A DNA stretch of 34,628 nt from Sphingomonadaceae bacterium. Its GTDB lineage: Bacteria; Pseudomonadota; Alphaproteobacteria; Sphingomonadales; Sphingomonadaceae. Every line of letters starts with the position of its first letter. Positions within the stretch are counted from its first letter, which is position 1. The translations under genes were made by a program, and so were the position numbers. Where the stretch lies: contig CANGJI010000026.1 of the NCBI GenBank assembly GCA_947454135.1, positions 1 to 34,628 of the forward strand, read 5' to 3'. Below the pieces are notes generated by a model. It did not search any database, had not been told where the DNA came from, and saw only the letters and a list, made by a program, of their open reading frames with translations. Shown in pieces: positions 15,615 to 26,770 of this stretch.

Positions 15615-17291
15615 ATGCTTACGGGTCTATCCATCCGCAATGTTGTCCTGATCGAAGCGCTCGATCTTGCGTTCGGCCGCGGGCTGGGCGTGCTGACCGG
15701 CGAGACCGGCGCGGGCAAGTCGATCCTGCTGGATTCGCTTGGTCTCGTGCTGGGTGATCGTGCCGATGCCGGGCTGATCCGCGCAGGCACCGATGAGGCC
15801 AGCGTGACGGCGACGTTCGAGTTCGCCCAGCTTCCCGAACCACTCCGCGCGGCACTGGCCGAGGCCGAAATCGCGGTGGAGCCGGGTGAGCCGCTCATCA
15901 TCCGCCGAAGGCTGCGCGTGGAAGGCGGTAGCTCGGTCGGTTCACGCGCGTTCGTCAACGATCAGCCGGTGAGCGTGGCGCTGCTGCGCGAACTGGCGCG
16001 CAGCCTTGTCGAACTCCACGGCCAGCATGATGACCGCGGCCTCGTCAACGCGCGCGGCCACCGGGCGCTGCTCGATCGCTATGCGCGCGCCGAATTGGCT
16101 GATGTAGCCGCCGCGTGGGACAAGTGGCGCGCGGCGGAAACCGCTTTGGCCGAGGCGCAGGCGCGGCTTGAGGCAGCCTCTGCCGAGCAGGATCTGCTGG
16201 TCGCCTATCTTGCCGAACTCGCGCAGCTCGCGCCCGAGGAAGGGGAGGAGGCCGAACTCGCCGGGCAGCGCGCGGCGATGCAGAAGGGCGAGCGGCTTTC
16301 GGGTGATCTCGCCGAATTGCAGCACTTGTGGACCGGTTCGGATTCGGCGCTCGCGTCCCTGCGCAGCGCTGCTCGCCGACTGGACCGCATCGCGCATGAG
16401 CACCCGCTGCTGACCGAGGCGCTCGAAGCGCTGGACCGCGCGGTGATCGAGGCGAGCGAGGCGGAAGACAAGCTGGAAAAGGCGGCAGACGCGCTGGCGC
16501 ATGATCCGCTCTTGCTGGACCGGATCGAGACCCGCCTGTTCGATCTGCGCGCGGCCGGCCGCAAGCACGGCTGCACGGTTGACGAACTGCCCGCGCTCAT
16601 GACCGAGATGCGCGCCGCGCTTGACCGGATCGAGGGCGGCGAGGCGGCAATCGCCGGCCTTGCCCGCGCCGCGCAGGACGCTGGCCTCGATTACCGGGCC
16701 AAGGCTGAAAGCCTCTCGGTCGCGCGGGCCGAGGCGGCGCGGAGGCTCGATGCGGCGGTGGCGGCCGAACTGGCGCCGCTCAAGCTCGATGCTGCACGCT
16801 TCCGCACTGCCGTTGTGCGTCTGCCCGAGGAACGTTGGGGGCCGCAGGGTGTCGATGCTGCCGAGTTCCTCATTTCGACCAACCCCGGCGCCGATTTCGC
16901 GCCGCTGGCGAAGATCGCTTCGGGCGGCGAGCTTTCGCGTTTCATCCTCGCGCTCAAGGTGGCGCTTGCGGAAGAAGGCGGCGCGGCGACGGTGATCTTC
17001 GACGAGATCGACCGCGGCGTGGGCGGCGCGGTGGCCAGTGCCATCGGCGAGCGTCTGGCCCGGCTTGCGGCGGGCGGTCAGCTCCTTGCGGTCACCCACA
17101 GCCCGCAGGTCGCGGCACGTGGCACCGCGCACTACCTGATCGCCAAGTCCTCCGAAGGCACCGTGACGCGCACATCGGTGGTCCAGCTCGATGCAGAAGG
17201 CCGGCAGGAGGAAATCGCGCGTATGCTCTCCGGCGCCGAGATTACTCCTGAAGCGCGGGCGCAGGCAGAGCGCCTGCTCGAACAGGCCTGA
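15615..17291 (+). CDS. recN: DNA repair protein RecN
   Basis: An SMC-like ATPase of 558 residues that holds DNA ends or sister chromatids during double-strand-break repair. Walker A GETGAGKS is at residues 29-36, followed by a conserved VNDQPVSVALLREL-type segment and LHGQHDDRGL. A long alpha-helical coiled-coil middle region rich in Ala, Glu and Arg spans roughly residues 150-390. The C-terminal head contains SGGELSRFILALKVAL, the Walker B region TVIFDEIDRGVGG and VTHSPQVAARG. The length matches the family. AAGGA lies about 8 nt before the ATG. It starts an apparent operon with the GNAT gene (10 bp gap), ligA and the CinA-like gene. No clear LexA site was found upstream. Confidence 0.96.
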   Translation: MLTGLSIRNVVLIEALDLAFGRGLGVLTGETGAGKSILLDSLGLVLGDRADAGLIRAGTDEASVTATFEFAQLPEPLRAALAEAEIAVEPGEPLIIRRRLRVEGGSSVGSRAFVNDQPVSVALLRELARSLVELHGQHDDRGLVNARGHRALLDRYARAELADVAAAWDKWRAAETALAEAQARLEAASAEQDLLVAYLAELAQLAPEEGEEAELAGQRAAMQKGERLSGDLAELQHLWTGSDSALASLRSAARRLDRIAHEHPLLTEALEALDRAVIEASEAEDKLEKAADALAHDPLLLDRIETRLFDLRAAGRKHGCTVDELPALMTEMRAALDRIEGGEAAIAGLARAAQDAGLDYRAKAESLSVARAEAARRLDAAVAAELAPLKLDAARFRTAVVRLPEERWGPQGVDAAEFLISTNPGADFAPLAKIASGGELSRFILALKVALAEEGGAATVIFDEIDRGVGGAVASAIGERLARLAAGGQLLAVTHSPQVAARGTAHYLIAKSSEGTVTRTSVVQLDAEGRQEEIARMLSGAEITPEARAQAERLLEQA

Positions 17292-17301
17292 TTCCCGAAC
17301 C

Positions 17302-20039
<2,738 letters not shown>

Positions 20040-20046
20040 GCGGACA

Positions 20047-20541
20047 ATGACCTTTGAAGACCTGACACCGATCGGCACCGAGGCGGGCAAGCTGCTCAAG
20101 ACGCGCGGGCAGTCCATCGCCGTCGTCGATGGCGCGACCGGCGGGCTCATTTCCGCCGCACTGCTCGCGATGCCGGGGGCTTCAGCCTACTTTCGCGGCG
20201 GCGGGGTGATCTATACCCTGAAGGGGAGGCGCATGGTGCTGGGGCATGAGCCCGGAAGCCTGCGCGGGCTGACCTCCGCCACCGAAGCCTATGCCCTCGC
20301 GCAGGCGCGGCTGATCCGCGCGCGCTATGACAGCGACTGGGGTGTGGCTGAAACCGGTGCGGCGGGCCCGGGTGTCCACCCGCTTGGCGTCGCTTCGGGC
20401 ACCAGTGCGGCGGCAGTGGTCGGGCCGGGTTACGAAGCGGCGATGATCGTCGAGACGGGGCACGACGACCGCCTCGCCAACATGATCGCCTTCACCCGCA
20501 ACGCGCTCGATCTGCTGATCAGCGGCCTGTCCGCCGCCTGA
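20047..20541 (+). CDS. CinA C-terminal-domain-like protein with altered active-site motif
   Basis: 164 residues matching the CinA/PncC amidohydrolase domain in size and order: an N-terminal helix, a TGGLISAALLAMPGASAYF segment, GGGVIYTLKGRRMVLG, AETGAAGPGVHPLGVASGTS and a C-terminal helix. PncC enzymes deamidate nicotinamide mononucleotide, a by-product of the NAD-dependent ligase encoded just upstream, which would be a neat functional link. The family's ESCTGG motif reads DGATGG here, and the SS of the usual GSS.YF motif is partly replaced (GASAYF), so catalytic activity is doubtful. The start follows the ligA stop by 7 bp. The 3' end overlaps the convergent prmA by 23 bp. Confidence 0.82.
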   Translation: MTFEDLTPIGTEAGKLLKTRGQSIAVVDGATGGLISAALLAMPGASAYFRGGGVIYTLKGRRMVLGHEPGSLRGLTSATEAYALAQARLIRARYDSDWGVAETGAAGPGVHPLGVASGTSAAAVVGPGYEAAMIVETGHDDRLANMIAFTRNALDLLISGLSAA

Positions 20542-21418
20542 GCCACAGGATCGACCAGTTGCCGCGCTCCATGCGCGCACGAAGCGAGAAGCCGGCGCGG
20601 GTATAGGCCGTGCGCACGGTGGGCTCCTGCGTGGTGAGCAGGCCCGCCAGCAGCACGCTGCCGCCGGGCGCGACGGCCTTGCCGAAATCACGCGAAAGTT
20701 CGGCAAGCGGACCGGCGAGGATATTGGCGATCAGCAGATCATAAGGCGCGGCGGCGCGGAGCAGGGGGTGCTCCATGCCCGGTGCGATGACCATGGCGAG
20801 CTTGCCGGGGCCATCGCCGAGCGGGATGCCGTTGAGCGCGGCGTTTTCCGCCACCACCGGCCCGCAGACCGCGTCGATATCGCTCGCCGTCGCCCGTGCG
20901 CGCGGCCACAGGTGCAGCGCGGCGAATGCGAGCAGGCCGGTGCCGGTCCCGATATCGGCGAGGTTCCGCACGACGAGGCCCTTGGCCTTCATGTGGCTCA
21001 GCATGGCGAGGCAGCCCGACGTGGTCTCGTGGTGTCCGGTCCCGAAGGCCTGGCTGGCGGGGATCACGAAATCCCGCGCATCGGCCACCGGTGCATGATC
21101 CGGCGTACGCACGTAAAACGGACCTTCGCGGATCGGCTCGACGTTCTGCTGGCTGAGCGTCACCCAGTCGGCATCGGCGAGTTCCTCAACCACGAGCTTC
21201 GGTTTGCCGCCCGCGAAGAGCGCGGTGATGGCGGCCTTGTCCGCTGCCGTGGGCTTGCGTTCCAGCCACGCTTCAAGCTGCCAAGCGTCGGCTTCGGCAG
21301 GGTCGATCTGCCCGCCGCCGAGGACTATCGAGAAATCCCAATCCTCGGCATCCTCATGCGCGACAAGCGCGGCGCGGACGACTTCGGCAGGCGCGCGGAC
21401 GGTGATTTTCCAGCTCAA
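20519..21418 (-). CDS. prmA: Ribosomal protein L11 methyltransferase PrmA
   Basis: A 299-residue SAM-dependent enzyme that trimethylates ribosomal protein L11. After an N-terminal substrate-recognition domain come IPASQAFGTGHHETTSGCL, the SAM-binding LADIGTGTGLLAFAALHL and the conserved LLIANILAGPLAEL, then GGSVLLAGLLTTQEPTV, all characteristic of PrmA. The start is TTG 21418, which overlaps the stop of the upstream metallo-beta-lactamase gene as TTGA; AAGGAA lies about 8 nt upstream. The frame remains open further upstream, but that part only mirrors the neighbouring gene. The end overlaps the convergent CinA-like gene by 23 bp. Confidence 0.93.
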   Translation of the reverse strand: MSWKITVRAPAEVVRAALVAHEDAEDWDFSIVLGGGQIDPAEADAWQLEAWLERKPTAADKAAITALFAGGKPKLVVEELADADWVTLSQQNVEPIREGPFYVRTPDHAPVADARDFVIPASQAFGTGHHETTSGCLAMLSHMKAKGLVVRNLADIGTGTGLLAFAALHLWPRARATASDIDAVCGPVVAENAALNGIPLGDGPGKLAMVIAPGMEHPLLRAAAPYDLLIANILAGPLAELSRDFGKAVAPGGSVLLAGLLTTQEPTVRTAYTRAGFSLRARMERGNWSILWLRRRTGR

Positions 21419-22320
21419 TTGGCGGTTTCCTTGGCAAGCTGCTTGGAGAGGCCCTGGCGGCCCAAGTCTGCGTAGTCGGCGCAAGCGCGCGGCGATGCGA
21501 GAGGCTGCTCGCCCAGCATGCGTTCGAACAGAGTGCTGACCGAAGGGTGCGGGGTAACGAGAATCCCGCACTTGCGCGCCGCAATGGCGGCAAATGTCCG
21601 GCGGAAGCGGGCGACGACCTCCGGGTGATCGCTGAAGCGATAGGAGCCTCCCGCCAGCGCGGATATGCTGTCGATATAGCTCACCGTCTGGCACTGTTTT
21701 TCCACGCAGCTTTGCCAGGTCCAACTGCTCGAGCCGGTGGTGTGTCCCGGCGTCGCCATCATCGTCAGCCGCAGCGGGCCAACCCGCACGATATCGCCAT
21801 TTTTCACGATCCGGTCCGCCTTGATCGGCGCGAAGTCGTGGTCCTTGAGTATGGCAGCCTGCGAATCCGCCGGATCGACCTTGCCAGTGGCGATGACCGC
21901 CGCCGCCGGCCCGCTCAGTGCCACTTTCGCGCCAGTCGCCCTTGCCAGCGCAGCCAGCCCGCCGACATGGTCGAAATGCTCGTGGCTGGTGACGATCCAG
22001 CGGATGTCCTCAGGCCTGAAGCCCAGCGCGCGGATATTGGCGAGGATCGAAGGTACGGCCTCCTCGGTCGCGGCATCGACGAGGACATGACCCTCGGGCG
22101 AGGTGACGAGCAGCACGCTGACGGTGCAGGTGCCAACATAATAGGTGTTGCCGTAAAGCCGGGCGGGCGGGGCAGGGGCGGAGAAGTCCTCCTTGCCCTC
22201 GCACTGCTTGAGGATGGCCTGGGTCGCCGCGCGGTCCGGTCCTGTAGCAGCGGTGGGCTTGGCCTGTGCAATGCCCGGCAGCAGTGCCGTCACCGCGAAG
22301 GCCAGCGCCTTAACGGACAA
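21415..22320 (-). CDS. Subclass B3 metallo-beta-lactamase
   Basis: A secreted zinc hydrolase of about 301 residues with a signal peptide (SVKALAFAVTALLPGIAQA). All zinc ligands of subclass B3 are visible: SHEHFDHVGG (the HxHxDH motif), PGHTTGSSSW (third histidine) and TPHPSVS (last histidine), with the B3-type IDSIS serine segment between. The set is complete, so activity on beta-lactams is expected, although some family members act on lactones or other substrates. I chose TTG 22320, with GGAG six bases upstream; ATG 22332 in the same frame has no ribosome-binding site. The gene overlaps the SDR gene upstream and prmA downstream, so it is an operon member and not an acquired cassette. Confidence 0.88.
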   Translation of the reverse strand: MSVKALAFAVTALLPGIAQAKPTAATGPDRAATQAILKQCEGKEDFSAPAPPARLYGNTYYVGTCTVSVLLVTSPEGHVLVDAATEEAVPSILANIRALGFRPEDIRWIVTSHEHFDHVGGLAALARATGAKVALSGPAAAVIATGKVDPADSQAAILKDHDFAPIKADRIVKNGDIVRVGPLRLTMMATPGHTTGSSSWTWQSCVEKQCQTVSYIDSISALAGGSYRFSDHPEVVARFRRTFAAIAARKCGILVTPHPSVSTLFERMLGEQPLASPRACADYADLGRQGLSKQLAKETAN

Positions 22321-23023
22321 AGCTTGCTCCATTGGCGTCGATCACGGCGCCGGTCATGCTCGGCGGCGCATCCAGCGCGCAGAATACGCCAATCGCAGCG
22401 ATTTCCTCAGGGCTCGCGACGCGGCCCAGCGGAATGTCGGCGAGCAGGCCCGGGCCGCCGCGGCTGGCGAGGTAGTCGCCTGCCATGTCGGTATTGGTGA
22501 AGCCGGGTGTCACCGCAAAGCTGAGGATACCTTGCGCGGCATACCCGCGCGCAATCGTCTTGTGCATGGCGATCATGCCGCCCTTCGCCGCCGCATAGTG
22601 CCAGTGCGCGGGCGAATCCCCCCGGTAGGCGGCGCGGCTTGCCACGTGGACGATGCGCCCGCCAACGCCGCGCGCCTGCCAGTGCCGCACGGCAAGGCGC
22701 GAGAGCTGCGCGGCGGAGGTAAGGTTTATCCGCAGCGTCTCCTCCCAGCCATCGAGCCAAGCGATGTCCGAAGCATCGATGGGATTGGCTGCAAAAAGCC
22801 CGGCGTTGTTGACGAGGATATCGATCTTCCCGCCCGCCATCTCCAGCGCTTCTTCCCACAATCTTTCCGCCGCGGCTGGCGCGGCGAGATCGGCGCCGAG
22901 AACGCCGGGTGCGGCGCTGCGGCCGTGGCGGATGACGGCGGCCCCGCGCGCGCCGAGCGCTTCGGCGAGGGCTGCTCCGATGCCCCGGGTCGAGCCGGTG
23001 ACGAGAATGACGGGTGCTTGCAT
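22310..23023 (-). CDS. Short-chain dehydrogenase/reductase (SDR)
   Basis: A 237-residue classical SDR oxidoreductase. The N-terminal NAD(P) motif is TGSTRGIG at about residues 9-16, followed by the structural ILVNNAG, a catalytic serine in HVASRAAYRG, and Tyr-x3-Lys in HYAAAKGG. PGFTNTDMAG and LGRVASPEEIAAI complete the family pattern. It is the first gene of a minus-strand operon with the metallo-beta-lactamase (10-22 bp overlap depending on that start) and prmA. The natural substrate is not predictable; such enzymes reduce 3-oxoacyl groups, sugars or steroids. Confidence 0.9.
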   Translation of the reverse strand: MQAPVILVTGSTRGIGAALAEALGARGAAVIRHGRSAAPGVLGADLAAPAAAERLWEEALEMAGGKIDILVNNAGLFAANPIDASDIAWLDGWEETLRINLTSAAQLSRLAVRHWQARGVGGRIVHVASRAAYRGDSPAHWHYAAAKGGMIAMHKTIARGYAAQGILSFAVTPGFTNTDMAGDYLASRGGPGLLADIPLGRVASPEEIAAIGVFCALDAPPSMTGAVIDANGASFVR

Positions 23024-23088
23024 GGTATGGCTCTACCAGCGAATGGGGCCCCTGCAACAGGCCTCACGCATTTGCCCCACCGCGATGG

Positions 23089-23116
23089 TTGCACGCACTG
23101 GCATTTGGGCTAATAC
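23089..23116 (+). promoter_or_regulatory. Candidate promoter of the sdhCDA operon
   Basis: TTGCAC (23089-23094) and TAATAC (23111-23116) are separated by 16 bp, placing the transcription start near 23123 and leaving a 5' leader of about 57 nt before sdhC. The region between the divergent SDR gene and sdhC is 156 bp and holds no gene. Confidence 0.4.
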
Positions 23117-23179
23117 GAATCGGTATCGAGCCGTGCTTCAAGGGCATGGTAGTTTTGATCAATTCTTTGAGGGGGTTCT

Positions 23180-23614
23180 ATGGCGCAGGCGCCCGGCAAG
23201 AGGCCACTTTCGCCGCATCTCGAAATCTGGCGCTGGGGTCCGGCCATGCTGGTCTCGATCCTGCACCGCATCACGGGCAATGGCCTGGCCTTCGCGGGCC
23301 TTGGTCTGCTGCTGTGGTGGGTGAGCGCGTTGGCCGGTGGCCCGGAAAGCTATCAGACCTTCCTTGACTGGGTGTGGCTGGCTCCAGCCGGCGGCCTGCA
23401 GTCGGTGACGGCGCTGCTCGGCAAGGTCGTTCTGGTCGGCCTGACCTGGGCGTTCTTCCAGCACATGGCCACCGGCATCCGGCACTTCGTGCTCGATATC
23501 GGTGCGGGCTACGAGCTTGAGGCCAATGCGCGCTGGTCTTCGCTGACCATCCTTTTCTCGGTTGCGGCTACCAGCGTGTTCTGGGCGGTCGTGCTGCTCC
23601 ACCCGAGCCTTTGA
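23180..23614 (+). CDS. sdhC: Succinate dehydrogenase cytochrome b556 subunit SdhC
   Basis: A 144-residue membrane anchor of respiratory complex II with three hydrophobic helices. The family signature RPLSPHLEIWRW is near the N-terminus and SILHRITGNGLAF contains the conserved Ser/His-Arg-x-Thr-Gly of the quinone site. HMATGIRHFVLDIG carries the likely haem-ligand histidine. The ATG at 23180 is preceded by GAGGGGG. sdhD follows after 9 bp, and its GAGGAAG ribosome-binding site overlaps the sdhC stop. Confidence 0.95.
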   Translation: MAQAPGKRPLSPHLEIWRWGPAMLVSILHRITGNGLAFAGLGLLLWWVSALAGGPESYQTFLDWVWLAPAGGLQSVTALLGKVVLVGLTWAFFQHMATGIRHFVLDIGAGYELEANARWSSLTILFSVAATSVFWAVVLLHPSL

Positions 23615-23623
23615 GGAAGCAAA

Positions 23624-24007
23624 ATGGGTAACGGTACTTCCATCGGCCGCGTTCGCGGCCTCGGCTCCAGCCACCACGGCACGCACCACTTCCTGTCGTC
23701 GCGGCTGACGGCGGTCGGCAACCTCGTGCTGATCCCGTTCCTGATGGTCAGCCTCGCGCTCATGCCCTCGCATGACTATGCGACCGTGCATGCCTGGGCG
23801 GCCAAGCCGCTGCCGGCGACCGCGCTGATCCTGATCATGATCAATACCTTCCAGCACGCGCGCCTCGGCGTTCAGGTCATGCTCGAAGACTATATCCACG
23901 AAGAGGGCGGCAAGATCGCGGCCTGGCTTCTCGTCAACATCCTGCCGTTCGCTGGCGCTGCCTTCGGCATCGTCTCGGTCGTGCGCATCGCTCTCGGGGG
24001 CGCCTGA
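23624..24007 (+). CDS. sdhD: Succinate dehydrogenase membrane anchor subunit SdhD
   Basis: The second membrane anchor of complex II, 127 residues, with three hydrophobic helices. The N-terminal SSHHGTHHFLSSRLTAVGN segment is typical for alphaproteobacterial SdhD, and HARLGVQVMLEDYIHEE carries the conserved histidine (haem) and the Asp-Tyr pair near the quinone site. Strong GAGGAAG precedes the ATG. sdhA starts 3 bp after the stop. Confidence 0.95.
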   Translation: MGNGTSIGRVRGLGSSHHGTHHFLSSRLTAVGNLVLIPFLMVSLALMPSHDYATVHAWAAKPLPATALILIMINTFQHARLGVQVMLEDYIHEEGGKIAAWLLVNILPFAGAAFGIVSVVRIALGGA

Positions 24008-24010
24008 GCC

Positions 24011-25837
24011 ATGGCTTCCACTGCTGCTTACAAGATCATCGACCACACCTACGACACTGTCGTCGTCGGCGCTGGCGGTTCGGGCCTGCGCGCCACGATG
24101 GGTTCTGCCCAGGCCGGCCTGCGCACCGCCTGCATCACCAAGGTCTTCCCGACCCGTTCGCACACCGTTGCAGCGCAGGGCGGCATTGCCGCCAGCCTCG
24201 GCAACAACAGCCCGGACCACTGGACCTGGCACATGTACGATACCGTCAAGGGTTCCGACTGGCTCGGCGACCAGGACGCGATCGAATACATGGTGCGTGA
24301 GGCCCCGGCTGCGGTCTACGAACTCGAACACGCCGGCGTGCCCTTCAGCCGCAACGCCGAAGGCACCATCTACCAGCGCCCGTTCGGCGGTCACATGCAG
24401 AACATGGGCGAAGGCCCGCCGGTGCAGCGCACCTGCGCTGCGGCAGACCGCACCGGCCACGCCATGCTCCATGCGCTCTATCAGCAGAGCCTGAAGTACG
24501 ACGCGGACTTCTTCATCGAATACTTCGCGATCGACCTCATCATGGAACCCGGCGCGAACGGCGTGCCGGAATGCCGCGGCGTCATCGCCATGTGCATGGA
24601 TGACGGCTCGATCCACCGTTTCCGCAGCCACGCTGTCGTGCTCGCCACGGGCGGCTACGGTCGCTGCTACTTCACCGCGACCTCGGCCCACACCTGCACG
24701 GGTGACGGCGGCGGCATGGTGCTGCGCGCCGGCCTGCCGCTGCAGGACATGGAATTCGTCCAGTTCCATCCGACCGGCATCTACGGCGCGGGCGTGCTAA
24801 TCACCGAGGGCGCACGCGGCGAGGGCGGCTATCTCACGAACTCCGAGGGCGAGCGCTTCATGGAGCGCTATGCGCCCTCCGCGAAGGACCTTGCCAGCCG
24901 CGACGTCGTCAGCCGCTCGATGGCGCTGGAAATCCGCGAAGGCCGCGGCGTCGGTCCGCACAAGGACCACATCTACCTCCACCTCGATCACATCGACGCG
25001 AAGGTGCTGGCAGAACGCCTGCCCGGCATCACCGAAAGCGGCAAGATCTTCGCCGGTGTCGATCTGACCCGCCAGCCGCTGCCGGTCGTGCCGACCGTCC
25101 ACTACAACATGGGCGGCATCCCCTGTAATTACCACGGCGAAGTCGTGACGATCGGCCCGGACGGCAATCCGGAAACCGTTGTCCCTGGCCTCTTCGCGGT
25201 GGGCGAGGCAGCCTGCGTTTCGGTACACGGTGCGAACCGCCTCGGCTCCAACTCGCTGATCGACCTCGTGGTGTTCGGCCGCGCAACGGGTCTCCGCCTC
25301 AAGGAGATCATCAAGCCCGGTTCGTCGCACAAGGCTCTGCCCAAGGACAGCGCCGACATGGCGCTCACCCGGATCGACACGTTCCGCCATGCCAATGGCA
25401 GCTCTCCGACGGCGGCGGTGCGTACCGAAATGCAGCGCACGATGTCGGCCCATGCGGCGGTGTTCCGCACCGACGAGCTGATGTCGGAAGGCAAGACCAA
25501 GCTTGCCGCGACTTACGAGCGCATGAACGACATCAAGGTTTCGGACCGCTCGCTGATCTGGAACTCGGACCTTATCGAGACGCTCGAGCTCGACAACCTG
25601 ATCGCGCAGGCCTCGGTCACGATGCATTCCGCCAGCAACCGCAAGGAAAGCCGCGGCGCTCATGCGCATGAGGATTTCCCCGATCGCAACGATGGCGAAT
25701 GGATGAAGCACACCGTCAGCTGGTTCGACGGCTGGGGCGGCAAGAGCGGCCACGTCCGGCTCGATTACCGCCCGGTCCACGAATACACGCTCACCGACGA
25801 CGTCGAGTACATCAAGCCGAAAAAGCGCGTGTACTGA
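24011..25837 (+). CDS. sdhA: Succinate dehydrogenase flavoprotein subunit SdhA
   Basis: The catalytic subunit of complex II, 608 residues, oxidising succinate to fumarate. The FAD-binding motif [15 protein letters not shown] is near residue 16, and covalent flavin attachment is expected at the histidine in [11 protein letters not shown]. Substrate-site segments [20 protein letters not shown] and [12 protein letters not shown] are present, as are [18 protein letters not shown] and a C-terminal KHTVSWFDG. The length and all catalytic segments are normal. The gene usually next in this order, sdhB, is not found here; a cupin gene begins 2 bp after the stop. Confidence 0.97.
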   Translation: MASTAAYKIIDHTYDTVVVGAGGSGLRATMGSAQAGLRTACITKVFPTRSHTVAAQGGIAASLGNNSPDHWTWHMYDTVKGSDWLGDQDAIEYMVREAPAAVYELEHAGVPFSRNAEGTIYQRPFGGHMQNMGEGPPVQRTCAAADRTGHAMLHALYQQSLKYDADFFIEYFAIDLIMEPGANGVPECRGVIAMCMDDGSIHRFRSHAVVLATGGYGRCYFTATSAHTCTGDGGGMVLRAGLPLQDMEFVQFHPTGIYGAGVLITEGARGEGGYLTNSEGERFMERYAPSAKDLASRDVVSRSMALEIREGRGVGPHKDHIYLHLDHIDAKVLAERLPGITESGKIFAGVDLTRQPLPVVPTVHYNMGGIPCNYHGEVVTIGPDGNPETVVPGLFAVGEAACVSVHGANRLGSNSLIDLVVFGRATGLRLKEIIKPGSSHKALPKDSADMALTRIDTFRHANGSSPTAAVRTEMQRTMSAHAAVFRTDELMSEGKTKLAATYERMNDIKVSDRSLIWNSDLIETLELDNLIAQASVTMHSASNRKESRGAHAHEDFPDRNDGEWMKHTVSWFDGWGGKSGHVRLDYRPVHEYTLTDDVEYIKPKKRVY

Positions 25838-25839
25838 TC

Positions 25840-26250
25840 ATGCCCGCGCTGTCCGGAATGGCGCGGCGAATGAGGCTCTTGATGGCCGGGTTTGCCCTTG
25901 CGGTAGGCCCGGCCATTGCCGTTTCGGCGGCAGAACCGGCGGCCTTGCCCGATCCGCTCGAGGCAGGCTGGAAGGGCAAGCACGTTTGCGAGCTGCTGAA
26001 GGACAATGCGCAGATGCGCGTGCTGCGCTGCACTTTCCCGCCGGGCTGGGGGCACGAGCGGCATTACCATGCGCCGCACTGGGGCTATATCCTCAAGGGC
26101 TCGACCATGCGGATCACCACGGCGAGCGGCACGGTGGTGCGTGAGCTCAAGGCCGGTGACAGCTGGTGGAGCGACGGCATCGCGTGGCATGAAGGGCTCA
26201 ACATCGGCAAGACCACCGGGGTCTACCTGATCGTCGAGCCCAAGCGCTGA
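25840..26250 (+). CDS. Secreted cupin-domain protein
   Basis: A 136-residue protein with an N-terminal signal peptide (MRLLMAGFALAVGPAIAVSA, cleaved near AEPAALP). A single cupin barrel follows, with the first motif FPPGWGHERHYHAPHWGYIL supplying several candidate metal-binding histidines, and the second motif around LKAGDSWWSDGIAWHEGLN. It begins 2 bp after the sdhA stop, so it is almost certainly transcribed with sdhCDA. Small periplasmic cupins may be enzymes or binding proteins, and no specific role can be assigned. A direct part in complex II is not supported by known biology. Confidence 0.82.
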   Translation: MPALSGMARRMRLLMAGFALAVGPAIAVSAAEPAALPDPLEAGWKGKHVCELLKDNAQMRVLRCTFPPGWGHERHYHAPHWGYILKGSTMRITTASGTVVRELKAGDSWWSDGIAWHEGLNIGKTTGVYLIVEPKR

Positions 26251-26334
26251 GACGGCGCGGTTTGCCGTTCGTCCGTCCTGTATCTGCCGTTTGACGATGC
26301 GCGGCGGACAGCGCGGGGCTTCTTGGGCAAGGCT

Positions 26335-26354
26335 GGGTCAAGGATAACTGACCC
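26335..26354. promoter_or_regulatory. Inverted repeat upstream of the proline-rich protein gene
   Basis: GGGTCA (26335-26340) and TGACCC (26349-26354) are exact inverted repeats with an 8-bp spacer, 16 bp before the start codon and just upstream of the AAAGGA ribosome-binding site. It could be an operator or an mRNA hairpin affecting translation. Confidence 0.3.
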
Positions 26355-26370
26355 TGAAAGGACTTTCCCG

Positions 26371-26769
26371 ATGCCCCTTCGTCAATGGACCGCGCTCGTC
26401 GCGGGGGCCGCACTCTTCGCGCTTGGCGGAGTGGCTGCGGCGCAATCGTCGATTGGCAACACGGCGAACCCGCCTGCGCCGCCAGCACCTCCGGCACCAC
26501 CCGCGCCGCCTTCACCGCCGAGCCCGCCCGAGCCGCCCAGCCCGCCCCACCGGGAACTCGTCGACCGCGCTGAGATTGGTCGCGAAGTGGCGGAAAGCAT
26601 GGCCGAGGCCCGGGCCAGCATCGCCGAGGCGCATAAGGAAATTGCCGAGGCCCGTGCTGAAATTATGCGCAAGAAGGACATGCCGGCAAGGGCCCGGGCG
26701 CAGGCATTGGCCGCGCTCGACAAGGCCGAACGCGATGTCGACCGGGCGCTTTCGCGCCAACGCGACTGA
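26371..26769 (+). CDS. Secreted proline-rich / helical protein of unknown function
   Basis: 132 residues, not recognised as a named family. A signal peptide (MPLRQWTALVAGAALFALGG, cleaved after VAAA) leads into a proline-rich stretch at about residues 33-60 made of PPAPPAPP and PPSPPSPP repeats. The remainder is a highly charged helix with repeating Ala-Glu patterns (EARASIAEAHKEIAEARAEI) that should form a coiled coil, ending KAERDVDRALSRQRD. The layout suggests a periplasmic rod with a rigid wall-spanning linker. The start has AAAGGA upstream. It is convergent with the next gene, one base apart. Confidence 0.7.
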   Translation: MPLRQWTALVAGAALFALGGVAAAQSSIGNTANPPAPPAPPAPPAPPSPPSPPEPPSPPHRELVDRAEIGREVAESMAEARASIAEAHKEIAEARAEIMRKKDMPARARAQALAALDKAERDVDRALSRQRD

Positions 26770-26770
26770 T

